Shown: positions 1 through 11,851, counted from the first letter of the stretch. The stretch: DNA of 64,000 bases from Duganella sp. 1411 (GCF_017833525.1 NZ_JAFICD010000008.1:186001-250000); one strand, 5' to 3'. The notes: generated from the letters alone by a model not told the origin. Program-made: numbers and translations.

Positions 1-1
1 C

Positions 2-2281
2 ATCGCCAGCCACCCGTTCAACGGTTCCAGCGTCGACCTCAACATCATTCCGCTGTCGGCGCTGGAACGGGTCGAGGTGCTGCGCGACGGCGCCTCGGCC
101 ATCTACGGCACCGACGCCATCGGCGGCGTGATCAACTTCATCACCAAGCGCGAGGTGCGGGGCCTGACCGTCAGCGTCGAGCGCTTCCAGCCGCAGGCCA
201 GCGGCGCCGGCGCCGAATCGCGCCTGAACCTGTCGGGCGGCTTCGGCGACCTCGACAAGGACGGCTACAACTTCTTCGGCGTGGTCGACTTGCACAAGCA
301 GACCGCGCTGGCCGCCGCCGAGCGCGACTTCGCCAGCACCAGCGTGCGGCCCGACCGCGGCGTCAACAACAGCAGCGGCACCTCGCAGCCGGGCAACTTC
401 TTCTCCGACAACGGCATCACCGGCAACCCGTACTACGCCGGCGGCTGCGTCGGCAAGGGATTGATCGCCAACACCGCCAACGGCACCTGCCGCACCGACA
501 CCACGCAATACATCCAGGCGATTCCGAAGACGCAGCAGGAATCCTTCCTCGGCAAGGCCACCTTCAAGCTCGGCGGCGACAACCTCGCCAGCGTCGAATA
601 CCTGCACAGCCGCAGCACCAACGCCAGCGCCATCGCGCCGTCGCCGCTGACGGGCCTGACCTTGACCTCGGCCAGCCCCTACTACCCGGGCGGCAGCGCC
701 GGCGTGCCGGCCGTCGCCGGCCTGAGCGGCGAGGACCTCAGCGTCAACTGGCGCACCGTGGCCGCCGGCAACCGCATGGGCTACGACACCAGCATCTCCG
801 ACCGCCTGGTGCTCGGCGCGGAAGGCCTGGTGGCCGGCTGGGACTACAACGTCGGCCTGACCTGGGCCATCAGCAAGGCCAGCAGCGCCTTCACCGGCGG
901 CTACACCAACGACTCGCTGATGCGGGCGGGCGTGCTCAGCGGCGTGCTGAATCCGTTCGGCGCGCAATCGGCCGCCGGCCAGGCCTACCTCGACGCGGCC
1001 CAGCTGCGCGGCGAATACCTGTCGGCCAAGATGACCAGCGTCGGCGTCGACGCCAAGGTCAGCCGCGAGATCTACCGCTTGCCGGCGGGCGCGGTCGGCT
1101 TCGCGCTGGGCACCGAGTTCCGTCACGACAAGGCCAGCTACGATGTCAACACCGAGCTGGCCTCGCAGGCGTCGAGCTCGGGCTACGCCGACGCCCAGGA
1201 CCAGGCCGGCCAGCGCAACATCGCGGCGCTGTACTCGGAGCTGAGCGTGCCGCTGGCCAGGGACGTGGAGTTGTCGATGGCCGCCCGCTACGACCACTAC
1301 AACGATGTCGGCGGCAGCTTCAACCCCAAGATCGGCCTGCGCTGGCAACCGGCCAAGCAGTTGATGCTGCGCACCTCGTACAACACCGGCTTCCGCGCGC
1401 CGACCCTGTACGACCTGCACGGCCCGGCCACCTCCACCTTCACCAGCAATTCGTACGACGATCCGGTGCTGTGCCCGGGCGGCACCGCGGTGGCGGGCGC
1501 CAATCCCAACCTGGCGTGCAACCAGCAGCAAACCATCCGCAGCGGCGGCAACATCGGCCTGAAGCCGGAGAAATCCAAGACCTTCAGCCTCGGCGCGGTG
1601 TTCGAGCCGACCAATGCCGTCAGCATGTCGCTCGACTACTTCAACATCAAGATCAAGGACAAGATCGGCACGGTGTCGGAAACCACCATCTTCGACAACT
1701 ACGACAAGTACGCCAGCTACTTCGTGTACTCGGCCGACGGCAAGACCTTGCAGTATGTGAACGCGGTGCTGGACAACCTGGGCGAGGTGCACACCTCGGG
1801 CATCGACGCCAGCCTGCGCTGGAAGCTGCCGCGCGGCGCGGCCGGGGATGTCAGCTTCGTGGTCGATGGCACCTGGGTGCACAGCTATGAATATCAGAAC
1901 GAACCCGGCGGCGCCTACGTTCAAAACGTCGGCGTGTACGCGGAGAATACCCCGGTGTTCCGCTGGAAGCACAACGCCGCGATCAATTGGAAGAACGGGC
2001 CGTGGGGCGCGAGTTTCGCCAACAAGTATATGAGCGGATATGTCGATCAGAACGACGTCGCCGAGGCGTATTACCACAAGGTGCGGGCGTATTCGACGTA
2101 TTCGCTGTCGGTCAGCTATGCGGGGATCAGGAATACGGATTTGACGGTGGGGATCAAGAATCTGTTCGACACCAATCCGCCTTATACCAACCAGGGCACG
2201 ACGTTCCAGAGTGGTTACGATCCGCGTTACACGGACCCGCTGGGCCGGACGTTTTATGTGAAGGCGACGTATAAGTTCTAA
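2..2281 (+). CDS. TonB-dependent receptor, 5' truncated by the window edge
   Basis: This is an outer-membrane active transporter driven by TonB. Its reading frame is open from base 2, so the signal peptide, TonB box and start of the plug lie outside the window; about 759 residues are visible. The plug is recognisable from VEVLRDGASAIYGTDAIGGV near the left edge, followed by a long alternating beta-barrel with many Gly/Tyr/Asp loops. It ends in the terminal Phe (KATYKF) typical of outer-membrane barrels. The C-terminal block with GYDPRYTDPLGRTFY is closely matched by the receptor at 35515-38220, so the two belong to one subfamily. The substrate cannot be read from the sequence. The downstream gene is convergent, with a nested palindrome between them. 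Confidence 0.93.
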   Translation: MASHPFNGSSVDLNIIPLSALERVEVLRDGASAIYGTDAIGGVINFITKREVRGLTVSVERFQPQASGAGAESRLNLSGGFGDLDKDGYNFFGVVDLHKQTALAAAERDFASTSVRPDRGVNNSSGTSQPGNFFSDNGITGNPYYAGGCVGKGLIANTANGTCRTDTTQYIQAIPKTQQESFLGKATFKLGGDNLASVEYLHSRSTNASAIAPSPLTGLTLTSASPYYPGGSAGVPAVAGLSGEDLSVNWRTVAAGNRMGYDTSISDRLVLGAEGLVAGWDYNVGLTWAISKASSAFTGGYTNDSLMRAGVLSGVLNPFGAQSAAGQAYLDAAQLRGEYLSAKMTSVGVDAKVSREIYRLPAGAVGFALGTEFRHDKASYDVNTELASQASSSGYADAQDQAGQRNIAALYSELSVPLARDVELSMAARYDHYNDVGGSFNPKIGLRWQPAKQLMLRTSYNTGFRAPTLYDLHGPATSTFTSNSYDDPVLCPGGTAVAGANPNLACNQQQTIRSGGNIGLKPEKSKTFSLGAVFEPTNAVSMSLDYFNIKIKDKIGTVSETTIFDNYDKYASYFVYSADGKTLQYVNAVLDNLGEVHTSGIDASLRWKLPRGAAGDVSFVVDGTWVHSYEYQNEPGGAYVQNVGVYAENTPVFRWKHNAAINWKNGPWGASFANKYMSGYVDQNDVAEAYYHKVRAYSTYSLSVSYAGIRNTDLTVGIKNLFDTNPPYTNQGTTFQSGYDPRYTDPLGRTFYVKATYKF

Positions 2282-2300
2282 ACGGTTGATTGAGACGTGG

Positions 2301-2368
2301 ACCCGCACCCCGGACGCGTGGGGTCGTACCCCGGACGGGGTACGACCCCTTGTGGCCGCGGTGCGGGT
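2301..2368. repeat. Nested palindrome, family A copy 1
   Basis: A perfect 13-bp inverted repeat GGGGTCGTACCCC (2320-2332) / GGGGTACGACCCC (2337-2349) with a 4-nt loop sits inside an outer inverted repeat ACCCGCACC (2301-2309) / GGTGCGGGT (2360-2368). The tail resembles the other four copies (33791, 45049, 46568, 57029). It lies between two convergent genes, six bases from the tldD stop codon, and may act as a bidirectional terminator or a REP-like element. Confidence 0.85.
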
Positions 2369-2374
2369 TGGGGC

Positions 2375-3835
2375 TTACGCGGTGCCGCCCACCGTCACGC
2401 CGTCGATGCGCAACGTCGGCTGGCCGACGCCGACCGGCACGCTCTGGCCTTCCTTGCCGCACACGCCCACGCCCGGGTCCAGCCGCATGTCGTTGCCGAT
2501 CATCGACACGCGGTTCAACACCTCCGGCCCGTTGCCGATCAACGTCGCGCCCTTGACCGGATAGGTGATCTTGCCGTTTTCGACCATGTACGCCTCGCTG
2601 GCCGAGAACACGAACTTGCCGTTGGTGATGTCCACCTGGCCGCCGCCGAAGTTGACCGCGTACAGCCCGTTCTTGACCGAGGCCAGGATTTCGCCCGGGT
2701 CCTTGTCGCCGCCCAGCATGTAGGTGTTGGTCATGCGCGGCATCGGCAGGTGCGCGAACGATTCGCGCCGCGCGTTGCCCGTCACCGGCATCTTCATCAG
2801 GCGCGCGTTCATCGTGTCCTGGATGTAACCCTTCAAAATGCCGTCCTCGATCAAGGTGGTGCACTGGGTCGGATTGCCTTCGTCGTCGATGTTGAGCGAA
2901 CCGCGGCGATCGGCCAGCGTGCCGTCGTCAACCACCGTCACGCCCTTGGCGGCGACGCGCTCGCCGATGCGGCCCGAGAAGGTCGACGAGCCCTTGCGGT
3001 TGAAGTCGCCCTCGAGGCCGTGGCCGATCGCCTCGTGCAGCAGGATGCCGGGCCAGCCAGGTCCGAGCACGACCGTCATCGGGCCGGCCGGCGCCGGGCG
3101 CGCGTCCAGGTTGACCACCGCCGACTTGACCGCCTCGGTGGCGTAGAAGTCGAGCAGGGCGTCGCTGAAATAGCCGTAGTCGTAGCGCCCGCCGCCGCCG
3201 GACGAGCCCACCTCGCGGCGGCCGTTCTGTTCGACGATGACCGTCAGCGACACCCGCACCAGCGGGCGGATGTCGGCCGCCAGCACGCCGTCGCTGCGCA
3301 CCACCAGCACCACGTCGTATTCGCCGGCCAGGCCGGCCATGACCTGCACCACGCGCGGGTCCTTGGCGCGCGCCATCTTTTCCACCCGCTCGAGCAGCTT
3401 GACCTTGGCGCCCGCGTCCAGCGAGGCCAGCGGGTCGTGCGGCAGGTACAGCGAGCGGCCGCCGGTCGGCGTCATCGCGCCGGCCACCTTGATCTTGCCG
3501 GCCCCGGCGCGGGCGATGGTGCGGGTCGCGGCGGCCGCGTCCATCAGCGCCGCTGCCGAGATCTCGTCCGAATACGCGAAGGCGGTCTTGTCGCCGGAGA
3601 CGGCGCGCACGCCGACGCCCTGGTCGATCGAGAAGCTGCCGGTCTTGACGATGCCCTCCTCCAGGCTCCAGCCCTCGTTCTTGGTGAACTGGAAATACAG
3701 GTCGGCATAGTCGACCTTGTGCGTGAACATCGCGCCCAGCGTCTTGAGCAGCTTGGCCTCGTCCAGTCCGAACGGCGTCAGCAGGATATCGCGCGCGACC
3801 GCCAGGGTGGCCAGGTTCGGTTCAAAAGGCTTCAT
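2375..3835 (-). CDS. tldD: Metalloprotease TldD
   Basis: TldD is the zinc protease that with TldE (PmbA) cleaves modified peptides and CcdA-type antitoxins in the cytoplasm. The 486-residue length fits the family. The metal-binding HExxxH motif is seen as HEAIGH at about residues 267-272, and the C-terminal beta-rich TldD domain ends with a Cys-containing [16 protein letters not shown] stretch, also typical. The ATG at 3835 is chosen because GGAG lies just upstream and the family N-terminus ([19 protein letters not shown]) begins here. It is the last gene of a minus-strand run with the carbon-nitrogen hydrolase and yhdP, an order common in Burkholderiales. The partner pmbA is not in the window. 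Confidence 0.95.
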   Translation of the reverse strand: MKPFEPNLATLAVARDILLTPFGLDEAKLLKTLGAMFTHKVDYADLYFQFTKNEGWSLEEGIVKTGSFSIDQGVGVRAVSGDKTAFAYSDEISAAALMDAAAATRTIARAGAGKIKVAGAMTPTGGRSLYLPHDPLASLDAGAKVKLLERVEKMARAKDPRVVQVMAGLAGEYDVVLVVRSDGVLAADIRPLVRVSLTVIVEQNGRREVGSSGGGGRYDYGYFSDALLDFYATEAVKSAVVNLDARPAPAGPMTVVLGPGWPGILLHEAIGHGLEGDFNRKGSSTFSGRIGERVAAKGVTVVDDGTLADRRGSLNIDDEGNPTQCTTLIEDGILKGYIQDTMNARLMKMPVTGNARRESFAHLPMPRMTNTYMLGGDKDPGEILASVKNGLYAVNFGGGQVDITNGKFVFSASEAYMVENGKITYPVKGATLIGNGPEVLNRVSMIGNDMRLDPGVGVCGKEGQSVPVGVGQPTLRIDGVTVGGTA

Positions 3836-3867
3836 GATGGGGCTCCGGTTCGAATTTGTATTGGCTA

Positions 3868-4665
3868 TCACATGGTGCGGTGCTTCAGCGCCGGCAGGCT
3901 CTGGCGCACGCCGTCGATGAACAGCGGGTCGATCTCGCCCTGCACCACGCCCTCGCCCTCGGCCAGCACGTCCTTGATGGCGCCCCACGGGTCGACCAGC
4001 ATGCTGTGGCCCCAGGTGCGGCGGCCGTTGGGGTGGGTGCCGCCCTGCGCCGCCGCCAGCACGTAGCACTGGTTTTCGATGGCGCGCGCGCGCAGCAGGA
4101 TTTCCCAGTGCGCCTGGCCGGTGGTGTAGGTGAACGCGGCCGGCACGACGATCAGGGCCACCGGCCCCATCGCGCGGTACAGCTCGGGGAAGCGCAGGTC
4201 GTAGCAGACCGACATGCCGACCTTGCCGAACGGCGCGTCGACCACGCCGACGTGCTTGCCCGGCACGATGGTTTTCGATTCGTTGTACGACTCGGTGCCC
4301 TTGCTGAAGCCGAACAGGTGGATCTTGTCGTAGCGCCCGACGTGCTCGCCCCGGGCGTTGTAGACCAAGGTGGTGTTGACGACCTTTTGCGGGTCGTCGG
4401 AGGCCAGCGGCAGGGTGCCGCCGATCAGCCAGATCTCCAGCTCGCGCGCCAGCGACGACATGAAGTCCTGGATCGGCCCGCTGCCGAGCGGCTCGGCCAC
4501 GGCCACCTTGTCGCTGTCGTCCAGGCCCATGATGGCCCAGTACTCGGGCAGCAGCACCAGGGTGGCGCCCTGGTCGGCGGCCTGCGTCACCAGCCGGCGC
4601 GCGGTGGCGATGTTCTCCGTCACGGACGGCGAGGAAATCATTTGTACTGCGGCGACTTTGGTCAT
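3868..4665 (-). CDS. Carbon-nitrogen hydrolase family protein (Nit/deaminated glutathione amidase-like)
   Basis: This is a 265-residue nitrilase-superfamily amidase. The catalytic Glu-Lys-Cys triad is visible: Glu in LLPEYW (residue 41), Lys in RYDKIHLF (114) and Cys in [10 protein letters not shown] (154). Length and motifs fit the Nit1/Nit2 branch, whose members hydrolyse deaminated glutathione or omega-amides, so a metabolite-repair role is inferred; the substrate is not proven. A TTG five codons upstream is possible, but the ATG at 4665 (MTKVAAVQM) is the usual family start. The gene lies 24 bp downstream of yhdP and 32 bp upstream of tldD on the same strand, so the three are probably cotranscribed. 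Confidence 0.9.
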   Translation of the reverse strand: MTKVAAVQMISSPSVTENIATARRLVTQAADQGATLVLLPEYWAIMGLDDSDKVAVAEPLGSGPIQDFMSSLARELEIWLIGGTLPLASDDPQKVVNTTLVYNARGEHVGRYDKIHLFGFSKGTESYNESKTIVPGKHVGVVDAPFGKVGMSVCYDLRFPELYRAMGPVALIVVPAAFTYTTGQAHWEILLRARAIENQCYVLAAAQGGTHPNGRRTWGHSMLVDPWGAIKDVLAEGEGVVQGEIDPLFIDGVRQSLPALKHRTM

Positions 4666-4689
4666 GGCGGTTCCGTTCAAAATAAGGAC

Positions 4690-7600
4690 TTAGTGCGCGG
4701 CCGGCGGCGGTTCCGCCTTGGCCCCGTCGAGCTTGGTGACGACCGGCGCCTTCCATGGTCCGGTGACCTGCATATGATAGGTCAGCGCCCGCATCACCGG
4801 CGCGCTGAGGAACAGTTGCGCCAGGAAGCTGCCCAGGCCGATGACCGGGTTGACGGCCAGCGCGTACACCAGCGGCGCCGTGCCCAGGTTCACTTCCGGG
4901 ATCACGACCACGTGCAGGTTGGTCGTCTCGTTGGCGATGTCGGCGCTGCCGTCCATCAACACTGTAGCGGCCACGCCGTGCATTTTCAAGTTGTCGGTCT
5001 TGGCGATGCCCTGGTGGACGGTGGCGTTGGCGCTGATGCCGTCGAACGCCAGGCCCTCCGAAAAGACGTCGTGGAAATCGAGCTTGAGCAGGCGCGGCAA
5101 GGCCTGCAGGCTCAGCACGCCCAGCAGCTTGGCCGCGCCCGGGTCCTGCTTGAGGAACTGGCCTTTTTCGACGTTCATCGTGATCTGGCCCTCCAGGCTC
5201 GGCAGGTCCAGCGAGTACGGCAAGCCTTTCCAGGCGATGTCGCCGTTGAGCGTGCCCTTGCCGCCTTTGACGGTGCCGGCGAAACCGAAGCGGTCCAGCA
5301 GCTTGCCGGCGTCGGCGATGTCCAGCTTGAAATTCAGGCTGGTGTTGTGCGCGCCCTCGCGCGTGACCCATTTGCCGCTGCCGGTCAGCTCGCCGTCGGC
5401 GTTGGCCAGCGCCAGCTTGTTGATGCGCCACTCGCGCGTTTTTTCGTTCGGCAGCTGGGCGTTGCTCGCTTGCAGCTCCAGCTGGCCCAGCGGCTTGTTG
5501 AACAGTTCGAACCGCTCGATCACCACGTCCAGCGCCGGGATGGTGGCCGCCGCGCTCTTGCCGTCCGACAGCAAATCCTGCACCTCGGTGGACGCCGACG
5601 CCGGGATCACCAGCGACGACAGGCGCGCCGTCACCTTGCCCAGGCCGTGGCCGGTGGACGGTTCGCTCCACGTCAGGTAACCGTTGGCCTGGGTCGAGTC
5701 GACGCTGGCCTGCCACACCGTCTTGTGGCGGCTGACCCCGACGACGACGTTCTCCAGCTTGCGGCCGCCGATGACCAGCTCGCTGCTGCGGGCGGCGATG
5801 GTGTCGGGCACCACGTACTGGGCGAAGTCGGCGCCGTCGGCCGGCGCGGCGCCCTCCAGCGGCGCGCCCTGCGGCCCGGCGACGGCGTTGCCGAAGTCCA
5901 GCCAGGCGTCGACGTTCAGCGCCGGCAGGCTGATGTTGACCGCCATGCCGCTGTCCGGTTCCGGCGCCGGCGTGTTGACGCCGATGCCGCCGCGCACCAC
6001 TTTCCACGGGGTCTTGCCGATTTTCTGGCGCTGGTAGCGCGCCGCGACGCCGCCGCCGAGGGCGATGCGGATCTCGTCGTGCAGCGCGTTGTTGGCGTCC
6101 GGCGTCAGCCCGCTGGTCAACAGGAAACGCAGCGGCATCGTCTCCGGCGCCGCCTTGGCCACCGGCGCCGGCAAGTCCAGCGCCAGCCCGGCCAGGGTCG
6201 AATCGACCGCCACCGTCAGCTGGTGGTCGCGCACGGTGACGGTGCCGTTGTAGCGCGTGGCGCCGGAAAAATGGCTGCCCAGCCGCTGCATCGCCGGCAT
6301 CGTATAAGTCTTGCGGAAACCGTCGGCCGTCAGCATGCCGCCCAGCTTGATGACGATGGCGTTGTCGCGCTGGGTGCCGCCGGTGATCGACACCGGCCCG
6401 TCGAGGAAGATGCCCGACAGCTGGTTCAGGTTGACGCCGCGCTCGTTGAATTCGATCTTGCCCTGCGACGCCTGCACCGGCGGCAAGTCGTTCATCAAGG
6501 TGATGTCGTTGTTGTTCAATTGCAGCGAGCCCTGCACCTTGGCGTCGATCAGGTGCGACAGCGGCAATTGCAGCTTGAGCGCCAGGGTGGCGTTGCCGCT
6601 GGCCTGGGTATCCTCGGTGAAGTGCGAGATCCAGTTCAATACGGGGCTGTTGGCGACATATTTCAGGAATTCCTGCATGGGCGCGGCGGCGTTGCCATCG
6701 ATCTCCAGCATCGAATCGTGGATCGTCAAGTCCGGGATCACCGCCTTGACGCCGCTCAGCGCGGCGCCGCCGGTGGTGGCGCTGTCGCCGCGGATCTCCA
6801 TGCGGGCGCGCTCGAACACGAAGCTGCCCTTGATGTGCTCGGCCTGCGGCCACAGCGGCAGCGGCTTGCCGTCCTTGCCCAGCACCTTGCCGTCCTGCAG
6901 ATAATGGTTCGGCGAATAATTGAGCTTGCCCTCGGTCAGCTTGCCGGCCACGCGGAACTCGCCGCGCGCGGCGTGCTCGCCGTGGAAGGGGAAATGCGCC
7001 AGCTCGCCGCGCAGGCGCACGCTGACGTCGCTGGCGACGCCGCCCTCGAGCGCGCCGGTCAGCCAGGCGCGCAGCTCGTGCGGCGTCTGCATCGGCAGGT
7101 AGCGGTCGATGCGGTTGAGCTCGAAACCGTCGAGGGTGCCGGTCAGGTCGGCCTTGCCCATGCCCTTGCCGGCCAGCGGCATCGTGTGGGTGCCGCGCAG
7201 CGTGCCGCTCAAGCCCTGCTGCAGGAAGGCCAGGTCGTCGATGCGCAACAACAGCTGGTTGTCCGGCTCGAACGACCAGCTGGCCTTGAGCTTGAGGCTG
7301 TCGAACGGCATGGCCGCCTCGCTGAACTGGGCCGGCATTTGCAGCACCAGCTGCTGCGAATCGAGGCTGAAGCGGCCGCCCTTGTCGGTGGCGTCGACCG
7401 CGCCGGTCAGGTTGTCGAAACCGGGCAGGCCGGGCACGGCGGCGGTGGCCGGCGACCTGGCGGTTTTCGGCTGCGCCGGGCGCGGCGGCTGCGGCTGCAG
7501 GCCGACGCCCACCAGGTCGCCCTTGATGCGGTACGACTGCACGGCCGGCAAGGTGCCGGTCCATTCGGCCGAGAAGTTGCGCAGCAGCCCGCGCGGGGCG

Positions 7601-8868
7601 GTGTCGGCCAGCAGCTTGCGCTGCGCGGCGGTCAGCGGCAGGCGTTCGGCCAGGCCGGCCACCGTGCGCAGGTCGAGCTGCGGCGCGCGCAGCGCGACCC
7701 GCTCCGGCTGCGGTCCGGCCGCCGCGACATAGGTTTCCGACAACGACGTCGGCGCCATCACCAGGCCGTCGGCGGTGGTCAGGGTCAGATTGGTCAGCTC
7801 GACGCTGTGGCCGCGCGCGCCGAACTTGAGCCGGCCGGCGCCCTTGGCCACCGGCGTGGCCAGCGGCGGCAAGTCCTCGCGGGCGGCGACGCGGCCGGTC
7901 AGCTCGCGCAGGTCGAGCAGCGGCAAGTCCTGGCCCAGCACCGCCGAGACGTCGCGCAGGCCGACATCGGCGGTGACGGACGTCAGGCGCGTCTGGTCGA
8001 AGCCGAGCCAGGCGCGCAGCGAGCCGCCGCCGCTGTTGAGCACGAACGGGAAGTCGATCCAGGCTTTCCACGCGGCGACGTCGGTGTCGCGGATATCGGC
8101 GTACAGCTCGCCCTTCCACATCGACACGTTCGACACCCGGCTGGCGAAGGCCGGATGGGTGAAGTCGGCGCGCAGGTCGAGCGGCGCGGCCAGCGCGGCC
8201 GGCGGCGTGGCCTTCAGCGCGAACTGGTGGTGCAGCCATTTGTTGCGCAGCACAAAGGTGACGCCGTCCAGCGCCAGCGGCGGCGGCGGACCGGCGCGCG
8301 CCAGGTCGGTCCAGCGCACCCGGCCCTCGCGGATGACGATCTCGCGCTGCGACAGCAGCCAGTCGGCGGCCTTGCCGTCGCTCGGTTTGTTCGGATCGAG
8401 ATACATGCCGGCCGCGAACAGGCGGCCGTCGGCCTCGCGCCGGAGGTCGAGGTCGGGACGGGTCAGCACCAGCGATTCGAAGCGCGGCCCGCCGGCCAGC
8501 ACGCTCCACCACGACAACGTGGCCGACACGCCCGGCAGCGCCAGCGCCTGCCGGCCCTGGCCGTCGTGCAGCACGACGTCGCCCAGGTACAGGCTGGGGC
8601 GCAAACCGTTCCACGAGGCGTAGATGCGGGAGATGGTGACCTGGTTGCCGGCGGCGCGGCTGGCGGCGCGCTCGATATCGCCCTTGTAGTGGTCGATGTT
8701 CGGCAGCACGGCGTAGCGCAGCGCCAGGAACAGGATGGTGAAGGCGAAATACAGCAGCAGCGCCAGCTTGACCGTGAAGCCCAGCGCGTGGTGGGTGGCC
8801 AGGTTGCAGAAGCGGTAGGCGGCACGAAGCCGATGCCAGCGCGCGAGCAATGGGCCCTCGCCTGTCAT
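4690..8868 (-). CDS. yhdP: YhdP family AsmA-like protein (DUF3971)
   Basis: A large, 1392-residue protein with one N-terminal membrane segment (about residues 32-54) and a very long periplasmic part made of repetitive beta-rich AsmA/DUF3971 sequence. In Escherichia coli YhdP, TamB and YdbH bridge the inner and outer membranes and carry phospholipids to the outer membrane; the same role is inferred here. The length slightly exceeds the E. coli protein (about 1270 residues). The ATG at 8868 is preferred over in-frame starts at 8892 and 8922 because a strong AGGAG lies just before it. It heads the yhdP / hydrolase / tldD run and is divergent from glnE, the order generally seen in this lineage. 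Confidence 0.92.
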   Translation of the reverse strand: MTGEGPLLARWHRLRAAYRFCNLATHHALGFTVKLALLLYFAFTILFLALRYAVLPNIDHYKGDIERAASRAAGNQVTISRIYASWNGLRPSLYLGDVVLHDGQGRQALALPGVSATLSWWSVLAGGPRFESLVLTRPDLDLRREADGRLFAAGMYLDPNKPSDGKAADWLLSQREIVIREGRVRWTDLARAGPPPPLALDGVTFVLRNKWLHHQFALKATPPAALAAPLDLRADFTHPAFASRVSNVSMWKGELYADIRDTDVAAWKAWIDFPFVLNSGGGSLRAWLGFDQTRLTSVTADVGLRDVSAVLGQDLPLLDLRELTGRVAAREDLPPLATPVAKGAGRLKFGARGHSVELTNLTLTTADGLVMAPTSLSETYVAAAGPQPERVALRAPQLDLRTVAGLAERLPLTAAQRKLLADTAPRGLLRNFSAEWTGTLPAVQSYRIKGDLVGVGLQPQPPRPAQPKTARSPATAAVPGLPGFDNLTGAVDATDKGGRFSLDSQQLVLQMPAQFSEAAMPFDSLKLKASWSFEPDNQLLLRIDDLAFLQQGLSGTLRGTHTMPLAGKGMGKADLTGTLDGFELNRIDRYLPMQTPHELRAWLTGALEGGVASDVSVRLRGELAHFPFHGEHAARGEFRVAGKLTEGKLNYSPNHYLQDGKVLGKDGKPLPLWPQAEHIKGSFVFERARMEIRGDSATTGGAALSGVKAVIPDLTIHDSMLEIDGNAAAPMQEFLKYVANSPVLNWISHFTEDTQASGNATLALKLQLPLSHLIDAKVQGSLQLNNNDITLMNDLPPVQASQGKIEFNERGVNLNQLSGIFLDGPVSITGGTQRDNAIVIKLGGMLTADGFRKTYTMPAMQRLGSHFSGATRYNGTVTVRDHQLTVAVDSTLAGLALDLPAPVAKAAPETMPLRFLLTSGLTPDANNALHDEIRIALGGGVAARYQRQKIGKTPWKVVRGGIGVNTPAPEPDSGMAVNISLPALNVDAWLDFGNAVAGPQGAPLEGAAPADGADFAQYVVPDTIAARSSELVIGGRKLENVVVGVSRHKTVWQASVDSTQANGYLTWSEPSTGHGLGKVTARLSSLVIPASASTEVQDLLSDGKSAAATIPALDVVIERFELFNKPLGQLELQASNAQLPNEKTREWRINKLALANADGELTGSGKWVTREGAHNTSLNFKLDIADAGKLLDRFGFAGTVKGGKGTLNGDIAWKGLPYSLDLPSLEGQITMNVEKGQFLKQDPGAAKLLGVLSLQALPRLLKLDFHDVFSEGLAFDGISANATVHQGIAKTDNLKMHGVAATVLMDGSADIANETTNLHVVVIPEVNLGTAPLVYALAVNPVIGLGSFLAQLFLSAPVMRALTYHMQVTGPWKAPVVTKLDGAKAEPPPAAH

Positions 8869-9073
8869 GGTCTCCTCTTCTTGTTTTTGCATCAATAAGC
8901 TAATAAACAGGCCATGCGTCAAATAAAATCGCTACACTCGGCTTTTTCAAGCGCCCCAGCCTGCGCATTCTACCGCATCGCACCGCTAACACAGCGCCTG
9001 TTAGCCCCTCTTTGCGGCGGTTTTACGCGTGCCGGCCGGCGCCAACTTATTAGTATGGGGAAAATAGCAGTCT

Positions 9074-11851
9074 ATGAACGCACCGTCAGTGACACCCTCC
9101 GCCTCCCGCTTCTATCAACGCTGGCTGGCCGCCGCGCCCGACCGCGCCGCCAAGGCCGATGAGTTGGCGCAGCTGTCGCTGGCCGCGATCGACCTGGACG
9201 CGTATCTGGCGCGCGAGGCCGCCGCCGTGCCCGAGGGCGCGCCGCCGCTGCCGCTGCAGCGCGCCATGCGCCGCCTGCGCAACCTGCTGGTGTGCGTGCT
9301 GATCCGCCGCGACCTGGCCGGCCAGGCCAATCTGGCCGAGGTGGTCGAAACCATGACCCGCCTGGCCGACTTCGCCATCCAGCGCCACCTGCGCGAGCTC
9401 GACGCCGAGATGCGCGCCGCCCACGGCGTGCCGACCGGGCGCGAATCGGGCCTGCCGCAGCAGCTGATCGTGCTGGCCATGGGCAAACAGGGCGGGCGCG
9501 AGCTCAACGTCTCGTCCGACATCGACCTGATCTTCGTCTATCCGGAGGACGGCGACACGGTGGTGGCCGCGCCGGGCCAGCGCAGCCTGTCCAACCACGA
9601 GTACTTCATCCGCCTGGGCAAGAAACTGATCGCCGCCATCGCGGAGATCACGGAAGATGGCTACACGTTCCGGGTAGATATGGCGTTGCGGCCCAACGGC
9701 GGCTCCGGTCCGCTGGCGGCCAGCTTCAACATGGTGGAGCAATACCTGATCGTCCAGGGCCGCGAGTGGGAGCGCTACGCCTGGGTCAAGGCGCGCGCCG
9801 TCACCGGCCTGGCCGACGACATCGCCGCGCTGGAGGCGATCGCGCGGCCGTTCGTGTTCCGCCGCTACCTCGACTTCGGCGTCATCGACGCCATCCGCAA
9901 CATGCACGCCCAGATCCGCGCCGAGGTCAACCGCCAGGAGCGGCTGCACCCGGACCGCAGCAACAACGTCAAGCTGGGCCGCGGCGGCATCCGCGAAATC
10001 GAGTTCCTGGCGCAGGTGTTCCAGCTGATCCGGGGCGGCCGCGACGCCGCCCTGCGCGACCGCTCGACCCGCACCACCTTGCGCATCATCGCCGAAAAAG
10101 GCTTGCTAAGCCACGCCATCGTCTATCAACTGCTCGCTTCCTACACCTTCCTGCGCAATCTGGAGCACCGTTTGCAATACCTGGACGACGCCCAGACGCA
10201 CACGCTGCCGGCCAACGAGGCCGACCAGCTGCTGGTGGCGCAAATGATGGGCCTGGCCGACGCGGCCACCCTGCTGACCCAGCTGGAGGCGCACCGCCAG
10301 TTCGTCGCCGGCCAGTTCGACGAGATGTTCTCCGACAAGACCAGCGGCAGCGAGAACGACATCAACCCGCAATCGAGCAACGAATGCGCCGATCCCGACA
10401 ACCGCGACGCCATGATCGCCCGCTTCGGCGAGCTCGGCTTCGACGCGCCCGAGGTGGCCACCAAGCGCCTGGTCGCCACCTGGCAGGCGCCGCGGCTGCA
10501 ATCGCTGCCCGAGGCCAGCCGCAATCGGCTGCTGGGCCTGGTCAACGCGGCGCTGCCGCTGATCGTCCAGTGCTCGGCCGAATCGAGCGGCGGCAACCAG
10601 CTGGCCACGCTGGGCCGCCTGCTCGACTTCCTCGAGGCGGTGGCGCGCCGCTCGGCCTACCTGTCGCTGCTGACCGAGTACCCGCACACCCTGGCGCGCG
10701 TGATCCGCATGGTGCACGCCAGCGGCTGGGCGGCGCAATTCCTCAGCCTGCACCCCATCCTGCTCGACGAGCTGCTCGACGACCGCGTGCGCAACGCCGT
10801 GTTCGACCAGGCCGCCGTGGTGCGCGACCTCGACGTGCAACTGGCCGCCGCCCCCGGCGACACCGAGCGCCAGATGGACATCCTGCGCGAAATCCACCAC
10901 GCCCAGCTGTTCCACCTGCTGGCGCAGGACCTGGCCGGCGACCTGACGGTGGAAAAGCTGGCCGACCACCTGTCGGCGCTGGCCGACACCATCGTCGACG
11001 CCGCCATCCGGGCGATCTGGCAAACCATCGCCACCCGCCACCGCGAGGTGCCGCGCTTCGCCGTCATCGCCTACGGCAAGCTGGGCGGCAAGGAGCTGGG
11101 CTACGTGTCCGACCTGGACGTGATCTTCCTGTATGACGACCCGGACCAGGACGCCCCGGCCCAGTACGCCAAGCTGGCGCAGCGTTTTATTACCTGGATG
11201 ACATCGCAAACGCCGGCCGGCATCCTGTTCGACATCGACACCGCGCTGCGCCCGGACGGCGCCAGCGGCATGATGGTGTCGAGCGTGGCCTCGTTCGAGA
11301 AGTACCAGAACAGCGCCGCCTGGGTGTGGGAGCACCAGGCGCTGACGCGCGCGCGCTTTTGCGCCGGCGACGCCGCCATCGGCGAGCGTTTCGAGCAGAT
11401 CCGCGAGGCGGTGCTGCGCCAGCAGCGCCCGGCCGACGGTCCGCTGCGGCGCGAAGTGGTGGCCATGCGCAAGCGGATGGTCGACGCCAAGCCCAACCAC
11501 AGCCAGCTGTTCGACCTGAAACAGGACCCGGGCGGCATGATCGATATCGAATTCATCGTCCAGTATCTGGTGTTGCAGCACGCCTCGACCTACCCGCAAC
11601 TGACCACCAACATCGGCAATATCACCCTGCTTAAAATGTTCGGCGAGCTCGGTTTGATCCCGGCCGAGCTGGCCGCGAGCGTCGGCGATGCTTACCGACA
11701 GTTACGTAAACTGCAGCACCAGCTGCGCCTGCAGGGCCAGGACCTGGCCAGGGTCGACCCGGCGCTGATGGCGGCCCATGTGCCCCACGTGTTAGCGCTC
11801 TGGCAACTCATCTTTGGGTCTCACGTTGCCGACCAACAACAATCCTCTTGA
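9074..11851 (+). CDS. glnE: Bifunctional glutamine synthetase adenylyltransferase/adenylyl-removing enzyme
   Basis: GlnE attaches AMP to, and removes it from, a tyrosine of glutamine synthetase, switching the enzyme with nitrogen status through PII. The 925-residue protein has the two expected nucleotidyltransferase domains: an N-terminal one with GKQGGRELNVSSDIDLIF near residue 137 and a C-terminal one with GKLGGKELGYVSDLDVIF near residue 668. Each keeps the paired Asp residues that bind metal. A GRGGIREIEFLAQ motif lies between them. The target is encoded in the same window (glnA, 42808-44223) and retains the modified Tyr. The gene is divergent from yhdP; no obvious NtrC box was seen in the 205-bp gap. 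Confidence 0.97.
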   Translation: MNAPSVTPSASRFYQRWLAAAPDRAAKADELAQLSLAAIDLDAYLAREAAAVPEGAPPLPLQRAMRRLRNLLVCVLIRRDLAGQANLAEVVETMTRLADFAIQRHLRELDAEMRAAHGVPTGRESGLPQQLIVLAMGKQGGRELNVSSDIDLIFVYPEDGDTVVAAPGQRSLSNHEYFIRLGKKLIAAIAEITEDGYTFRVDMALRPNGGSGPLAASFNMVEQYLIVQGREWERYAWVKARAVTGLADDIAALEAIARPFVFRRYLDFGVIDAIRNMHAQIRAEVNRQERLHPDRSNNVKLGRGGIREIEFLAQVFQLIRGGRDAALRDRSTRTTLRIIAEKGLLSHAIVYQLLASYTFLRNLEHRLQYLDDAQTHTLPANEADQLLVAQMMGLADAATLLTQLEAHRQFVAGQFDEMFSDKTSGSENDINPQSSNECADPDNRDAMIARFGELGFDAPEVATKRLVATWQAPRLQSLPEASRNRLLGLVNAALPLIVQCSAESSGGNQLATLGRLLDFLEAVARRSAYLSLLTEYPHTLARVIRMVHASGWAAQFLSLHPILLDELLDDRVRNAVFDQAAVVRDLDVQLAAAPGDTERQMDILREIHHAQLFHLLAQDLAGDLTVEKLADHLSALADTIVDAAIRAIWQTIATRHREVPRFAVIAYGKLGGKELGYVSDLDVIFLYDDPDQDAPAQYAKLAQRFITWMTSQTPAGILFDIDTALRPDGASGMMVSSVASFEKYQNSAAWVWEHQALTRARFCAGDAAIGERFEQIREAVLRQQRPADGPLRREVVAMRKRMVDAKPNHSQLFDLKQDPGGMIDIEFIVQYLVLQHASTYPQLTTNIGNITLLKMFGELGLIPAELAASVGDAYRQLRKLQHQLRLQGQDLARVDPALMAAHVPHVLALWQLIFGSHVADQQQSS

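Noticed and set aside
2286-2564. Short plus-strand frames after the truncated receptor
   Set aside because: They overlap the palindrome and the antisense of tldD and have no domain or ribosome site.
3856-8898. Very long plus-strand open frame opposite yhdP
   Set aside because: It is antisense to a clear YhdP protein, has a low-complexity Arg/His/Gln/Ala composition, and no ribosome site or domain. It results from high third-position GC.
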